The position numbers and the translations under genes are program-made. DNA of 64,000 bases from Epiperipatus broadwayi (Eukaryota; Onychophora; Udeonychophora; Euonychophora; Peripatidae). Below are positions 27,103 to 38,666 of this stretch, in pieces; the stretch's first letter is position 1, and every line of letters starts with the position of its first letter. The notes under the pieces are model-generated. The model had not been told where the DNA came from, did not search any database, and saw nothing but the letters and a program-made list of their open reading frames with translations. The stretch lies in assembly GCA_028023455.1 (NCBI GenBank), contig JAQFVV010012394.1, positions 30,284,385 to 30,348,384 of the forward strand. The letters run 5' to 3'.

Positions 27103-27267
27103 GCTGAACACAAACCTTGGTATAATGATAAGTATTCCAGAAATCTTAAGCGAATGACAGACAATGATACTGTGGAAAAGAAAATTGATGAACTAGTATA
27201 TAAAGGAGAGGGAAAGCAGGCTAGATCACCTTTGCCTCAGCCTGGATGTAGTAAAAATATCAGGTAG
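27055..27267 (+). pseudogene. possible gag 3' tail in another frame
   Basis: A 70-codon frame, Lys/Arg-rich at its end (GEGKQARSPLPQPGCSKNIR), directly continuing from the gag region in a shifted frame. It may be the basic C-terminus of Gag after a frameshift; no similarity to the basic tail of element B was visible. Confidence 0.35.
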
Positions 27268-27279
27268 GCTTTTATAATA

Positions 27280-27760
27280 AATGGTCATGTCGTTTGAGGG
27301 TCAGATGTGTGGACTTTGGTTTTCCAAATGTTGTGTGTGTAGGTCAGTCTGCTTTCTGTGTTCTGAGGTTAGAGATGGTGAGAGTGCAGAGAAATGGTTG
27401 GAGGTCTTGGCATGGTTTGGAAGTTCTGTGATGTTGTGGCAGAGTAGGCAGAGATGAAAATTCCTTTGGGTTTTATTCACTGTAAAAGACTCTGTAAGCC
27501 TCAGTAAGGAATGAGCATGAGTGCAGTGGATGGCAGAGATGGAAATTCCTCTGGGACCAGTTCTACAAGATGTAGTTATGTGATTCTCACATTCTACTTT
27601 GCCTGGATGTCACGGAGCTCTAGATATGACAGATCTTTATGCTGTCATTTTGTGTTTCTTGGGGTTCCTGACCTGGGGAGATCGATGCAGACTTGACTTG
27701 TGTGCATAAATGCTTGGGAGATGTGGTTCTGTACCTCTGGGTTCTGGACGTCATGCCTAC
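27280..27760 (+). other. G/T-rich strand-asymmetric tail, no pol
   Basis: This stretch stands out because the plus strand is rich in G and T and poor in A and C. It contains two copies of gagatgaaaattcctttggg / gagatggaaattcctctggg about 86 bp apart. Pol would be expected here in an autonomous element; none is present. Confidence 0.5.
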
Positions 27761-27859
27761 TGTTCACCAAAGATATATGTTATAAAAAAAGTTTTTGTAA
27801 AAATACGATTAATAATAAAGACATTAAAATGATAAACTTCATTTAAATGTCTCATGTCA

Positions 27860-27867
27860 GAGGGGGG
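27860..27867 (+). promoter_or_regulatory. polypurine tract of element A
   Basis: The purine run gagggggg, with a preceding cag, ends two bases before the 3' LTR start (TGGTGCCAGAC). This is the expected plus-strand primer for DNA synthesis. Confidence 0.75.
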
Positions 27868-27869
27868 TA

Positions 27870-30257
27870 TGGTGCCAGACACGTTTGATGTGGCCAAGCG
27901 CAAGATAAGGTCAGATAAATTAATGGTCGAAAATACGTAAAAAACCATTAAATGGAGGGTGGGTATAGTATTTATATAATTAAAATTTGTTATAAATTAA
28001 GATAGAGAGAGAGCTGTGGCAATAATATAAACTCACACACACATATGATTAAAGCCAATGTTTAAAGGCTTAGAAATATGTATTTGCAATTTTGATTTTT
28101 GTTTTTTTTATTTTTTTTTATAGAAAAAGATAATTCCAAAGTGTATCTATAATTTTAAATATTTTTGTTTGTGGAAGAAACAGCGTTTATTTAACAAATT
28201 GTTATTCTCTATTTATATTTTTTGAATGTTTACAAAATGTAAAAAGGAAAATTTTAAATATTACTGTTAATTAAAAATATTTAAGAATAATTTCAAAATC
28301 AAAGTTTTAATGGTCATTTTTCTCTTCAGTTGCATTTGAGCAAGTCATTGTCTGAAATTTAAGAAAAGCCTAAAAGCATTCTGGCTTCCTGTCCACGCTA
28401 AAATAATTTTGACAGGACAAAAGAGTTTAATTAGACTTGCGATAAAGTGTGGAGAGAGGAATGTTCAAGTTATGTGAAACAATTTTTTGTTAAAACAGAA
28501 AAAACTTTGATTCTGATAATGTACTTAATCAAAAGTAAAAAGATGTTATCATTTCTTAATTGTGATCTAAATGAAGATATAAAAAAATAAGGAAAAATAA
28601 AAAACTAATTGGAAATCAAATTCATAAAACAATTAGCCAAAACAATTCAATGAGATTTAATTATTTTTTGTGTCATGGAGGGTATACCTGAATTGAGATT
28701 GTATGGAGGTGGAATATTTGTTCTGAAATTGCAAGAGGGCAGTCACCTTAGCTTTTCTAAGAGAGAGTCTAACATTTTCTTGTCAAAGAGGGTAGTTTGC
28801 ATTTGCAAATCTTATTGGGAAGCTAATGCTATTCTGAAACACCTGAAGTCATGCAACTGTTTTAATCATGCTAATTCTAATACCTTGTAAGCTGCAAGAT
28901 TTACTCTAATAAGAAAAGAAAAAATTAATATTTATTCTGTCATTCTAAATCAACAGACATTAATCCAGGCCATCAGTGAAATAACCTAGCAGTTAACCAG
29001 TCAGTTGATTCTGATGGAAGCATAACTACAACACGCCATCGAAGCCTGCAGTTAACCTAGGATCCTTAAACCAATAAAGGATGATTGATATCATTTAATA
29101 TCATTTAATATCCTGTTGAATATCCATTCTCCAACTTAAAGATGCCAATCAAGCATTCGCATGCAGATAAAATGATCATGGAATAGAAGCCGACTTCAGC
29201 GTGTCCGTCCAGCTCCTCTCCCGCCATTCCACAAGAATGTAAATGCCGAGATTCGAACACCAAGTGATGATCAAGTCATGAACTTGTGCCACAGTCAGGT
29301 CCAGCCCTTGTTGCAGTAGATGAATGTATAGTATAGCATACTCAAAACCCATACAAGAATAAAGCTTATAGACTTTATCGGGTACACTATTTTTTTGTGT
29401 TTATTTTATTTTAAATTTAATACCCATTTCATAAATATATATTTCATGTACATACATGTACATAAACACACCTGTATATAAATTGTTAATTTTTCTTTAT
29501 TTGCATAATGCAAATGTGTGAGTTTACTTATAATCCACAGATCACTATCTCTCATGTATAATTATTTAATACATTTTCTGATTTGAGAAAAAAAAATTTC
29601 TTTCATTTAATCTAATTATTGTTCTATTAAGTATTTCTTTATGATTAGTTTTGTTTTATTAATATGATTTGTGTAGTGTATAATATTCGCTTTGTATATT
29701 TATTCAATCTGGGAATATTAATTTTGTATTTATGTTATAGATGGTAGGGGGTATTGGTTTAATAAAAGATTTTATAATTTGAAGCGATTACTGCCATATA
29801 TTACATTTTTTTTCATCATTTACTTTCTCTAACCCCATATTAGTTAGTTGTGCGAGTTTTCCAAGCCCCAATTCTTTTAACTGAGTATAAGAGTACGCTG
29901 AGCTAGCGAATGGGATACCTTCTTACCAGAACCTAAATCTTTATTTTCACGAGGATACTTATTTATTATTTTTTTATGAATAATTATTTATTGGCACACA
30001 TGCCCTAATATCATTTGAACTTGCATATTCTTTCAGGAGGAGAGTTAAATTTTCTTCTAGGAGTGGTGCGAGGGGTTGATTTAGAGTCATCCCCCAAAGG
30101 TATGTAAGAGTCAACATTTCCATAAGTATGTTCTGTGTCCGTAACACTGTTATGGTAAAGTTTTGAATTTCTTCTTACTCTGGCATGTCACCATATTTTC
30201 CCTCATGTTCGGTTTATGCACATGCTCATATTAACGGAGTAAATGTTAACTGGTATA
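27870..30257 (+). repeat. element A 3' LTR (about 2.39 kb)
   Basis: Second copy of 22218-24586, beginning TGGTGCCAGACACGTTTGATG-like and ending at gttaactggtata. Differences from the 5' copy are scattered, with many C/T and G/A changes and a small duplication (atcatttaat, near 29090-29110). The short frame at 28675-28890 corresponds to the one in the 5' LTR but ends differently, so selection for it is unlikely. Confidence 0.85.
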
Positions 30258-30259
30258 AT

Positions 30260-30820
30260 ATATATGGCTTATATCAGATAACTATTTTTCTTCATCTAAA
30301 TCAACTATAAATAGGATGTCAAATCACAAGTAATTGGTAATTATAATTTGCTTTAAAATTTAAATTTGCAAATATTTGTTCATTTGCATAATGAAGTAGT
30401 TTCTTTCTTCTTTATAATCTAATGTTAGGTGCATTTTTAGTGAAGTTCACCGTAATCATAGCAATCAGAGAGTTATGATAATGGTGGCTTCACTGACAGT
30501 GCCCTTAGTATTAAGTTGTAAAGTAGAAACAAACCACTTTGTTAAACAGATTAACAAATGTTTGCAAATTTGAATTCCAATACAAATGAAGGAGAAAATC
30601 AATTTTCTTTAAAAGGAAACTTTTTTTTTTTGAAAAAAGTTACCAGACATTTTTATATCCAAAAAGCAGAAATATACATATAAATATATTAGCACTAGAA
30701 AAAAATCATAGCTGACAATAACACTTTCTATTTTAATGAGAAGAAAGTATTGCATACTAGAATGTAATGCTAAATTGTTTATCAAAATACTTTAAATATT
30801 TTGGCTTTCTTCATTACATA
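30260..30820. other. AT-rich spacer
   Basis: No gene or named repeat seen between element A and the next fold-back cluster. Confidence 0.5.
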
Positions 30821-30824
30821 GTAT

Positions 30825-32140
30825 TGTACCAAACTCTTGATACCCTAGTGCCACCAAGTGCAAGACTTTGTAATCAATGGATACAAGAAGGTCTGTTCGT
30901 AAAATCCCTATCTAGTACCTACTCATCCAACATCCCCAGACTGGTTTTCATCAGTGGGGAGCCTTTGGATTTAAAAGCACTGCACTTAGACCTTAGGATC
31001 CAATGCAACCCTCCAGAAGCCACTTTTACCTATTTGGAGCCCAAGATGAAAACACCATAATGTTTCCAACTCAAACTCATTTGCTTGTAGTCATATACAT
31101 CTGAACTTAGTTCAACATCTATATATTCTGGTGTTTTTGGCTTTCAAAAACCACTATCACCATTATCCTATGGGCAGGATAGATATAAAATCAAAACATC
31201 ACATGATCACCATTTTGTATGCTTACACATGCTGTTAAGATTACCAAACTCTCCATATAGTAGTGTCACCAAGTGCGATCCTTTATAATCAAAAGGTGCA
31301 GAAAGATTTGTACATAAAATCCCTATCTAGTGCTTACTCACCTAACATCCTCAGAGTAGTTTCTAGCTTGTGACCTTCATCAGTGAGGAGCTTTGGATTT
31401 GAGAGCACTGCACCTAGACCTTAGGATTTAATGCAATTCTCCAGCAGCCACATTCTATTTGTTTAACTATAAATCTAGAAGAGCTTTGGATTTGAGAGCA
31501 CTGCACCTAGACCTTAGGATTTAATGCAACTTTCCAGCAGCCACATTCTATTTGTTTAACTATAAATCTAGAAGCCCAAGATGAAAACCCCATAATGCTT
31601 CCAATCCAGCTCATTCATTTGCTTAGTAATATAGATAACTTAGTTCAGCATCCATATATTTTGTTGTCTTTGGGTTTTCAAAAACCATCATCACCATTAT
31701 CCTATGGGCAGGATAGATATAAAATCATCAAAACATCACATGATCACAATTTTATATGCTCACGCATGGCGTTAATAAGAGTAACAAACTCTCCATACAG
31801 TAATGCCACCATGTGCAAGACTTTGTAAACAATGGATGCAGAAAGGTTTGTGTAAATAGGTAAAAGATGGCTTCTGGATCCTAAGGTCTAAGTGCAGTGC
31901 TCTCAAATCCAAGGCTCTTCTCTATTTAAAGCTAAAACCACAAACCAGAAACTAGTCTGGGGATGTTGGATGAATAAGGCACTAGATAGGGATTTTATGG
32001 ACAAATCTCCCTGAATCTATTGATTACACAAGCTTGCACTTTGTGGCACTACTGTATTGAAAGTTTGGTATTCTTATCAACAGCAGATGGAAGTATATGA
32101 AATGGTAAATCATGTGATGTTTTGGTGGTTTTATACATAG
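30825..32140. mobile_element. fold-back MITE family 1, nested cluster (copy b)
   Basis: Three family-1 segments lie in series: 30830-31180 (forward arm and core), 31192-31725 (forward arm, starting acatcacatgatcaccattt) and 31726-32130 (forward start followed by an inverted arm ending aaatcatgtgatgttttgg). The core words ttatcctatgggcaggatag and aaaaaccatcatcaccatta recur. Suggests insertion of family members into each other or recombination. No protein is encoded. Confidence 0.75.
31388..31573 (+). repeat. 93-bp tandem duplication inside family 1
   Basis: Two adjacent, nearly identical copies (31388-31480 and 31481-31573) starting gagctttggatttgagagca; only two or so differences (ttctcc/tttcc region). 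A recent local duplication. Confidence 0.85.
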
Positions 32141-32859
32141 TATTGTCCTACAAAAGCAGATCCTAGACGATATTTTACTTTTATTGCCAAGCAAGTGTTC
32201 ATAATTCTATGATAAGAACATAAGCACGTATATGTAAAGGTGTATACTTCTGTTAATGATTATTTATTTAAATTATAAAATAGTTTCAGATACCTTAAAC
32301 AGTTCTGGCAACAATATTTTAAACCCTTCCTAATGAAAGTCAATAGTTTGAATACATAGTGTGTATTAATTACTTATGCTTACAATAGATGACTCTGATT
32401 ATAGCTATCAAATTCAGGCAAGATTTAAGCAGAAACAAGTGGTGGTTTCTGTTGAAATGTAAAGTTACAGTTGGATACGAGATTTAAAGTATATCATTTA
32501 CATAACATCCCAGGTATGAACACCATTTTACAATCTGTTAACTTAAACAATGAAATCAGATCGTTTTTTACAAGATATATTGTTACATTCAGGATATGGA
32601 TTCTGCTCCAATTATTATATCCATAAAAATGTCTGTAAGCAAAAACATTTCAAAACAATCAACGAATTGTGAAAATACACAAAAGTAAAACAATAGTAAA
32701 CAAAATTTATTATTGAAACAAGTTTAAAATACTTTGCTTTTTATTAGGGAAGTATTGTTTCAAAAACAAACATCAGTTTTGTAACTAATTCATGCTGTCG
32801 CACCTCCGTAATAACAAATTAATTAAGGCAAGCATCAGTATTTGTCTTAGTTAATCCTG

Positions 32860-32945
32860 GGGGCAGTGGTTAACCCAGGGATCACGGACCAATCTGTGAC
32901 TTTTGGTGTTCGAATTTCTTGTTAATACCTGAGCAATAAACAATT
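32860..32945 (+). repeat. tRNA-like SINE fragment
   Basis: Contains ggtgttcgaatttcttgtta (box-B-like) and a 3' end acctgagcaataaa that is shared with the fragment at 57555. Box A region is decayed. Confidence 0.4.
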
Positions 32946-33056
32946 GAATTATTTTGTATTATTAGAATTTTAAGAACATTGATATTTATAATTTAATTTT
33001 GATAATATTTTGAGTATTTTTATCATTTAAAAATGTATAGAAATAATGCCAAATAT

Positions 33057-33209
33057 ATCGAAATACAACCCAATAAATCGATTCAGAATTCAAATCAAAA
33101 ATAATGTATCGAAATACAACCCAATAAATCGATTCAGAATTCAAATCAAAAATAATGTATCGAAATACAACCCAATAAATCGATTCAGAATTCAAATCAA
33201 AAATAATGT
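33057..33209. repeat. 51-bp repeat, three identical copies
   Basis: Period 51 (33057, 33108, 33159); copies start atcgaaatacaacccaataa and look identical. As 51 is a multiple of three, a minus-strand open frame passes through with a 17-residue repeat (32986-33234), but it has no other gene features. Confidence 0.95.
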
Positions 33210-33600
33210 TTTTTGAAAAAAGGCTGTTGAACAAAACTTACTATATAAAGTCTTGAATTTTCTCTTTTTATAATGATTTTCTTCATAATATCTATTGAAA
33301 AATCACAACAGTTTCAATTCGTATAAAAAGAAAGAAATAAAAAAGAAAGATGAATTTAATATACTTCTTAAATGACCATAAACTATTTTGATTTATTAAG
33401 TGCATTAATATTCACATTATGCTAGTTTAAACATTTTAAATGCTATTGTGACAGTAATGAGTGCACTAATTAAAAATTATGATCTTAGTTAAACAACTAA
33501 TAAGAATAATAATTCAAATTTCCTTTCCGTTTTTTTTTTAATTGAATTTTTTTGTTTTTGTTAGAAAAAAAGCTTCACTTTCCAATTAGGATAATAATTT

Positions 33601-34095
33601 TAAATATGTATATCCTGAACTTTAGATGTAATTGGAGGAGATTTGAACAGGGACTGATCTGGACTAACTAATGAATGCTGATTCAGCATGAAATATGCAA
33701 ATTGGAGATGATTTATCTTTTTCCGAATGAAAGTGGTCCTGTGTATCGTTATATAAGATGGTGTGGGTAGTTGAAGAAAGCTTGAAAGTTTGTATTACAT
33801 CTAATGTTCAGTATATATATATATATATATACGCAAATATTACAGATTCTCTCTGAATTATGCCCATTCCTTTTATGTGTATTTAAATGGATATATTAAA
33901 GTCCTATATATGAGGGGTCAGAGTGACATAAAGTCATCATGGGTATGAAAATAATATTTGACATTCAAGGGCTCTGAGCATATGATTATCAGATTTACAA
34001 TGATATGAATGGCTGAAGAATTGGAAGGTGGAGAAGATTGGAATCTGTCCATTAAGATTAGCTATCTTAATGTAAAATAAGCATTGATTATATAT
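33601..34095 (+). repeat. SINE-like family 2 element interrupted by (TA)n
   Basis: The first part (33601-33810) shares gaatgctgattcagcatgaa and tagttgaagaaagcttgaaa with copies at 44.9, 53.1 and 60.3 kb. The second part (33840-34095) shares atgaggggtcagagtgacat and the ending tatcttaatgtaaaataagc with copies at 52.9 and 60.1 kb. The element B array begins immediately after. Confidence 0.6.
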
Positions 34096-34097
34096 AT

Positions 34098-35689
34098 TGT
34101 ACTGGGTCGAACCGCTGAAACCACCCACTTATACGTATATAAGTTTTGACCAGTTTTAAACCTCTTTCATATACTTTTATAATCTTATAAATGATATGTG
34201 AATGAGCCGGCACGTGCGAGCAAAATGGGAGATCTTATTGATAGCTTTAACTATCAACAATGGCCCATCTCGGCTGCTAGATTCAAACCCCTACTATCCA
34301 AATACTTTATTTGTTTCGGAGTAAACTCCCAGTGCCAGCTAGTCCAAAGGACTAATGTATTCGGGCAGTAGGCTCATAATCCAGCGCTTGAAACCATCCC
34401 ATAAACTAGCCTAGTCTAATTTTAATCTGTAATAAATTATACAAAAATTGGTGGTGGAAATAATTAATAAAAGGTTGGTAAGAAGAATTGACCGACAAAT
34501 AAAGTTTAAGTTTAAAGATAATTTATTTTACTTATCATTAATTAAGTTTTAAAGATAATTTGTTAACTAACATTAACGCATTATAAACATTTCTATAAAT
34601 CCAATTTTAACACACTCACATTTTTTTTTAAAATTAACACATGTTAATATATTTTAAGAAAAAAGCATAAATAATCTTTGACCTTTAAATCATTTCACAT
34701 TCTCAAACATAATACTAAAGCATTAATAGCATTTGAAACTTACACACCCATATCAATAGTTCATTTTATGTATGATAGAGTTCATATAATTTGAATCTTG
34801 AATATTTACGGATTACAGTGGTGACTACTATGTATAAATGATAATAATAAAATATATACCTAGGATTTTTTTTCTTGTCGTTGGCTGCTTCTGCTGCTTC
34901 TGATGGATTATATCTAACCGCTTAGATTTTGACGTTTCTTGAAGAGACTTTATGCGAATCCATTTGTTTTATTCTTGAAGACAGCTGAACGTTTGACGGA
35001 GGATTTTGGAGTTGTTATGAAGACATTATTTCACAGGCAGGTTTTGATGATCTTGTTGGACAAAAAGGCTGGAGCACAAGCGTATATTTCCAAGGCTGCT
35101 CAACAGTGCATGTTGGTTTCTGTATACATAATAGAAATTGTACTGAAACAAACTGTCACTGGAAACTAGACTGAATTGCAAACTCAAAACCAGCCTGTCC
35201 GATAAAATCTAGCTATTTATATCTGTGAATTGTTTTCGTTTTGATATCCTCCGGGAATAAGTGCAATAGGTGTTGTCGAAATTCCTTGATAACTAATCCT
35301 ATGACAACGTGTTTTTTGATTGATTGTTTGATTAGTAGTAGCTTTCATAAACGTATTGTTTTTATATCTTTAGTAGCCCACCACTGTGTTTTTAAATACA
35401 TTTCATTTCAATTATTATTATTATTTTAATATTATTCCAACACGCATTTATCTTATTAATGAGCTAACATTTATTTCTATTTACCATCGCACATATCTAC
35501 ACATTTATTCTACTAAACTGGAATGAAAAGAGATTTTTAACTTTTAATTTTTTTTATAGGAAAACTCCCTCTCCTTTCTTTAAGTAATTAATTGTAACTT
35601 TTATTTCAAAATCTTTTTTCCGAAAGATTTTGATAATAATTTTTATACAAAATTATTTTATATACATGTGCCAATTTGGCATTGGCACA
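34098..35689 (-). repeat. element B LTR1 (3' LTR of the array)
   Basis: 1592 bp. On the minus strand it starts TGTGCCAATGCCAAATTGGC and ends at CGGTTCGACCCAGTACA. The start is an imperfect palindrome, as in element A. A minus-strand word ggtttgaatctagcagcc resembles a box B. Confidence 0.85.
34939..35169 (+). other. antisense 76-codon open frame in LTR1
   Basis: Starts MKRLYANPFVLFLKTAERL and runs to a TAG. It is preserved in LTR2 (39507-39737, three or so substitutions) and disrupted by a small deletion in LTR3 (44072-44263). Its direction is opposite to gag. Product unknown; with LTRs this similar, preservation is expected without selection. Confidence 0.25.
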
Positions 35690-35694
35690 TTACA

Positions 35695-35704
35695 CCCCCT
35701 CTCC
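35695..35704 (-). promoter_or_regulatory. polypurine tract, internal region 1
   Basis: On the minus strand GGAGAGGGGG lies five bases before the LTR start (TGTAA then TGTGCC). Matches the tract at 40269-40278. Confidence 0.7.
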
Positions 35705-35709
35705 GATTT

Positions 35710-36990
35710 AGAGTAAAATGCGTCATTTTTGACCATTTTATCTCTTGCAGTTTTAATTGTTGACTGCAAAGATTTATTAATTTATTATTTTAGATAATTC
35801 CTACACATGTGTATACGTGCAGCATAATTCTACACCTACTAATATTCTAGATATCGAGTTATTACTGAACTTGCTTACAGGGAATCTATAATAAATAAGT
35901 CCCTTTCTGCACTCATCATAAGGTGCAGCAGTACCAAGAAAATAACCAAAAAAGGATATCTGGATAAATACATTTAAGATACGCAGCATGAGGTATCGTA
36001 TTTACCGAATATTACCAGTGTATGTGCGCGTATATACACATGTATACTTACACACTCTTAATACACCTTAGATTGACTTTTATTTTTTTATTAATAATCT
36101 TCCAACCTTATTTTTAAATTTACACGAACAATATTTTACACTATTCATTTATATTCCAGTATTATTTATAAACCCTTAAGAAACATTATTTAAATATTTC
36201 TTTACACTAATCTTATAATATTGATTTTTAATCATTACGAACATTACTTTAAATATTAGTTTTAGGATACTATTTTTAAACCATTATTTTAACTTCTTTA
36301 TCTATGTGCGTGTATTCAGAAAAACTATTTTTATTATATTACGATCCATTATTTATTCAACTTTTATTAACTTGCGTATATTCAAAACTATTTTATTTTA
36401 ATGTGCGCGTACTCAGAAAAAAAAAAACTGTTTTACTTTATTGCGATTCATTTGTTATGCAAATATCTAACTTGATTTTATTCTAGAAATCCCATTATCT
36501 TTTTCATTTATTTAATTCTACAAACATTTTCATTTTGCTTGTCTATTTTGATTTTACACAATTTTTTTTTGTTTAGGTCACGCTCCGCTATGTTCTAGAC
36601 TTATGAGCTGGGATATCAATATCATCGATAAGACATAATCGAGGGTTTTGACATAAATCGTTTTATCGTTGCTTTAACATTTTAAAAACTCTAAGATTAT
36701 TATTTATTTACTAAGACTACCTTTAATCATTTTTAATTATTCAACTAACTTGATACTCGTTTTTTCATTTATTTCATTAAACTTTGTTAAACATTTTCCA
36801 TTATTCCGAGTCCATGGTCGTTAATAACTAGGTCAAGCCAGCGAATCCGACAGATTAATATTTTTAATTTTTGTCTGGCGGTTCTTTATCATATTTTTTT
36901 TCTGCATATAGCCACTCATGCTGGGGGATTGAGAATCACCCCTGGGCCTTTCCTTAAATCTAGTACGAGAGATGTCAGGATCGCTGTCGG
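35710..36990 (-). other. element B internal region 1 downstream of gag, no pol
   Basis: About 1.3 kb between gag and the polypurine tract. No reverse transcriptase, protease or integrase motif in any frame. A 62-codon minus-strand frame (35801-35989) is repeated in internal region 2 (40375-40563) with few changes, as is all flanking DNA. The part 35870-36000 resembles 8440-8570. Confidence 0.6.
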
Positions 36991-36994
36991 TTCT

Positions 36995-38258
36995 TCAAAA
37001 GATTTTTGTTCTCTCGGGACTATTAGAATAACGTCTCCTCCGGGGACTCCCCAAATTTGACCTATGTCTATATCTTATGGCGTTTACAGCTGGCTCTCTA
37101 AGTTGGGGTTTGAATCCTCTATCTCTCGTATCAAAAGTTGGTCTAGCTCTGTCGAAAGTGCTCAACAATTCCGCCATTTGTTCCACTGTTTTCCTTTCAG
37201 TTCCTATGAGCATTTGCTCGACATTATGAGGAAAATATGGCGGACTATCCTGATGATTTGTTGTTCAGATAGTGGGTCTGCTGTCAAAGAGCGTAATTTC
37301 GCCACTTGCCTTCTAAAAAAAGAAACGAATGGTTCACCAGGTTGCCATTTATCTTGTGAGATCTGGTGACGAAGATTTTCCTGATAATCTTCGTTCCAAT
37401 AACTAGCTAAAACAGCACTTTTATATTCGGCAAAAGTGACGGGTTTTTTATATAAAGAGTCCCACCAAAATTGAGACCCCCTTGTAAATGGCTACATGCT
37501 ATTGTGATCATAGCCTCCTCACTGAATTGATTTAGAGTGAAATAGCACTCCAAACTATTTAAATGCTCCATAGGAGCTTCACCTTGATGGCCAGAAAATA
37601 TCCGTATTTTCAAAAACTGGTTCACAATTGCCGGATTGTTTATAATGTGCGTGTTTGCACTCAAGTGGTCACACTGTTTTATTTCCATTTGTGAACTATT
37701 TTTACTATCCTTTTGATTTACTTTCCAAGCTAAATCCATCATTCCGACTTTTATCTCTTCAATTACTTTTCTATCTTCTATCTTATTTTTTTCAATTGCT
37801 TGGTAAGCGGTCTCTATTTGATTTTCTACTTGTGTTTTAATCTCTTCTATTTCTTCCCTAATTTCTTCTTTTATTTTATTCTGGCCCATTTCGATCTGGT
37901 CCTTTAACTTTTCAAGCATTTCAGCTTGCCCTTCCAATTTACTCTTCATTTCATTATTTTGGTTTTTAAGCTCTTCAGCTATTTTTTTATATTCTTCGGC
38001 TGTTTCTTTTAGTTTTTCAAACATGCTAGTTAATAACACTATGACTTCCCTATTCTCTTCTTTTTGCTCAACCTCTTTTTTGTTTTTATCTTTTTGTTCC
38101 TCACTAGAGGCATTCTCTACTTCTTTTGCTTGAGTTTCTATTTTTTCTTCACTGGGCATCTTTTCTATTTCACTAGTTTCAGTTTTATTTTGTTCCTCGC
38201 TGGGAACATTGTCTGTTTTTTTACCTTGAGTCTCCATTTTAGGTTTATTTCTTGTCAT
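36995..38258 (-). pseudogene. gag: element B gag, copy 1 (frameshifted)
   Basis: Starts at 38258 (MTRNKPKMETQGKK) and is open to 37407, about 283 codons, but the true frame is lost near 37481, where one C of a C-run present in copy 2 is missing. A second one-base loss near 37228 follows. The frame is recovered for the last 72 codons (37213-36995). Residues 1-190 are a Lys/Glu-rich, coiled-coil-like region; then comes a capsid-like domain (NQFLKIRIFSGHQGEAPMEH), and the end is basic (RYRHRSNLGSPRRRRYSNS). Total intended length about 420 residues; no CCHC motif seen. Related to element A gag over the capsid and the RQVAKLRSL region. No PR or RT follows. Confidence 0.8.
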
Positions 38259-38640
38259 ATTTATAATTTTAAACTTTACTTTTTTATATTATTTTTCTTT
38301 AATATTATATTTTATTCACGCTCATAAGTTTACTAATTTCTATTTTATCGATTTCTTTCTAAACTGGAAATACATGCTGGCTCTGCCCTCCTTTGTCCGT
38401 TTATCCTACCTGATCTTAATGCTTTAACTCCGCCCAAACACCCAACTGTCATTTATTTAACAGAACGTAAATAGCACAAAATCTCTTTTCATTTAAAGAA
38501 GTAAGAAAAAAAAAATTTCGGTCAATTCTTTTTTTATTTTTAATTTAATACACTTTTACCTACGTAATTTAGATTTCTTTAAGGTTTTTATTTTTAAACA
38601 AGAAACAAAGCATTTATTTACTGTTATTTCTTAGGTTCAG

Positions 38641-38662
38641 CCCCAAACGTTGGGTAAAGCCA
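38641..38662 (-). promoter_or_regulatory. putative primer binding site, internal region 1
   Basis: Four bases inside the LTR2 end, the minus strand reads GGCTTTACCCAACGTTTGGG then G. It shares the CCCAAC ... GGGG core with the tRNA-Lys type site of element A but is not an exact match, so the primer tRNA is uncertain. Confidence 0.45.
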
Positions 38663-38666
38663 TTTA

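Larger units (their letters stand above)
22218..30257 (+). mobile_element. gag-only LTR retroelement with giant LTRs (element A)
   Basis: A complete structure: 5' LTR, primer binding site, leader, decayed gag, G/T-rich tail, polypurine tract and 3' LTR, in total 8.0 kb. The internal part is only about 3.3 kb and encodes one Gag-like protein. No protease, reverse transcriptase, RNase H or integrase motif is seen in any frame. It lies between (TA)n sequence on the left and atatatat on the right. The two LTRs are clearly alike over their length, with scattered differences, many of them transitions. Structurally this is the TR-GAG / large retrotransposon derivative type, which must be mobilised in trans. 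Confidence 0.8.

Noticed and set aside
37655-38327. Plus-strand Phe/Leu/Ser-rich frames at 37655-37840 and 38064-38327 (also 42229-42414, 42638-42901)
   Set aside because: Antisense shadows of the Lys/Glu-rich gag coiled-coil region.
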